Made by a program: the position numbers and the translations under genes
The notes under the pieces: model-generated
Seen by the model: the letters and a program-made list of their open reading frames with translations, nothing else
Database searches by the model: none
What the model was told of the DNA's origin: nothing
From: Acetobacter fabarum
Lineage (GTDB): Bacteria; Pseudomonadota; Alphaproteobacteria; Acetobacterales; Acetobacteraceae
Assembly: GCF_011516925.1 (NCBI RefSeq)
Contig: NZ_WOTG01000003.1
Span: 1 to 64,000, forward strand
Direction of reading: 5' to 3'
DNA length: 64,000 nt
Shown: positions 63,424 to 64,000 of the stretch, in pieces
Layout of the letters: each line of letters begins with the position of its first letter
Position numbering within the stretch: position 1 is the stretch's first letter

Positions 63424-64000
63424 TCAGTAACTATGCGTATCTTTGATGATATCCGCCGTGTGAACTTTCCCGCGCATAACGTAATAGCACCAGGATGTGT
63501 AACACAGGATCAGCGGCACAAAGATCAGGGCCACGGCCAGCATGCAGGTCAGGCCGTACTGGCTGGCTGAACTGTTCCAGATTGTCAGGCTCTGGTCCGG
63601 GCGTGTGGTGGACGGCATGAAGAACGGGAACATGGCGGCCGCAACCGTACCAATTGTACCCACCCAGGAGCCAAGGCCCATCCACCAGGCCACATGGGAG
63701 CGGTTAGCCAGCACAAGCATGACACCGGCCAGCATGCTCACCACACCGAGCACAGGCAGCAGCCACAAAACGGGGTGTGCTGCATAGTTGTGCAGCCAAG
63801 CCCCTACCTGCACACTTACCTGCTGCCCCTGCATGGGGTTTGCTGGCATGGCAGGGTTCCCTTGCTCAAGCACAAAACCCGGCATGCCGCGAATCCATAC
63901 GCCACCGGCAAGGAACAGAGCAACTGCGGCAAGCCCTGCACGGCTGGCATAGCGCCGCGCCCGGTCGTGAATGGGGTTCTCAGAGCGGATCATCAGCATG
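63424..64000 (-). CDS. cydB: Cytochrome bd-type oxidase subunit II, C-terminal part
   Basis: Only the C-terminal 190 residues lie in the window; the gene continues past its right edge. Seen are a long loop region (MPGFVLEQGNPAMPANPMQ), four or more helices (PVLWLLPVLGVVSMLAGVML, WWMGLGSWVGTIGTVAAAM) and the family end TIWNSSASQYGLTCMLAVALIFVPLILCY..DTHSY. Subunit II pairs with CydA to oxidise ubiquinol; in acetic acid bacteria this oxidase is often the cyanide-insensitive CIO type. It is followed by the CydX-like gene and a terminator. Confidence 0.9.
   Translation of the reverse strand, partial: MLMIRSENPIHDRARRYASRAGLAAVALFLAGGVWIRGMPGFVLEQGNPAMPANPMQGQQVSVQVGAWLHNYAAHPVLWLLPVLGVVSMLAGVMLVLANRSHVAWWMGLGSWVGTIGTVAAAMFPFFMPSTTRPDQSLTIWNSSASQYGLTCMLAVALIFVPLILCYTSWCYYVMRGKVHTADIIKDTHSY

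Overview
The window looks like chromosomal DNA of an acetic acid bacterium (Acetobacteraceae, most like Acetobacter). The evidence is a bacterial pyruvate decarboxylase beside a membrane PQQ glucose-type dehydrogenase and an OprB porin, a fused transaldolase/glucose-6-phosphate isomerase inside a pentose-phosphate gene cluster, a cytochrome bd-type oxidase operon, and GC-rich codon use throughout. The genus is inferred from gene content; no database search was made. The DNA is a mosaic of short operons on both strands with two tRNA genes (Glu-TTC, Val-GAC) and no rRNA, CRISPR array or prophage.

Layout. 0.1-2.9 kb: two inverted, diverged IS5-family copies enclose an AT-richer cargo of an RNA 2'-phosphotransferase (kptA) and an SMI1/KNR4-like protein. 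The right IS sits in a CTAG that contains the stop codon of a SPOR-domain lytic transglycosylase. 2.9-8.0 kb: envelope and housekeeping genes on the minus strand (transglycosylase, CorA/ZntB-like transporter, hisC, ankyrin protein). 8.4-17.7 kb: a sugar-phosphate operon, tkt, tal-pgi, gnd, a HAD phosphatase, pgl, rpiA, gntK, with no zwf. 18-26.7 kb: a periplasmic binding protein, a ClC channel, a quinone reductase, yggS, kup, hemW and a DUF1489 protein, then tRNA-Glu.

27-31.8 kb: a minus-strand set of MFS exporter, GlcG/HbpS protein, IclR regulator and LysE exporter, then a cobalamin riboswitch in front of an unknown protein, with a histidine-phosphatase-fold protein that has lost its catalytic histidines upstream. 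31.8-35.5 kb: a lipoprotein alpha/beta hydrolase overlapping an Lnb/DUF4105 protein, then bacterioferritin. 35.5-41.2 kb: a HIT-ArsC fusion and a four-gene efflux operon (ytcA, hlyD, fusC, tolC). 41.1-46.9 kb: tag, then a sulfur-stress locus (ArsR/BigR-like repressor, 1-Cys peroxiredoxin, MBL persulfide-dioxygenase-like hydrolase, TauE exporter, SulP permease, ArsC).

47-53.6 kb: the oxidative-fermentation block (PQQ dehydrogenase, pyruvate decarboxylase, OprB porin). 53.6-57.1 kb: thioesterase, two small AT-rich unknown genes, a DHA2 exporter and tRNA-Val. 57.1-64 kb: N-formylglutamate amidohydrolase family, htpG, mazG, argC, an SDR, and the 3' end of a bd-oxidase operon ending in an unusually long CydX-like protein.

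How it fits together: periplasmic sugar oxidation and OprB uptake feed gluconate to gntK and the pentose-phosphate enzymes; pyruvate decarboxylase opens a route to acetaldehyde and acetate; the bd oxidase takes electrons from quinol. The least explained pieces are the IS-bounded kptA/SMI1 island, the riboswitch-controlled unknown gene with its pseudo-phosphatase neighbour, the HIT-ArsC fusion and the hydrolase/Lnb pair.
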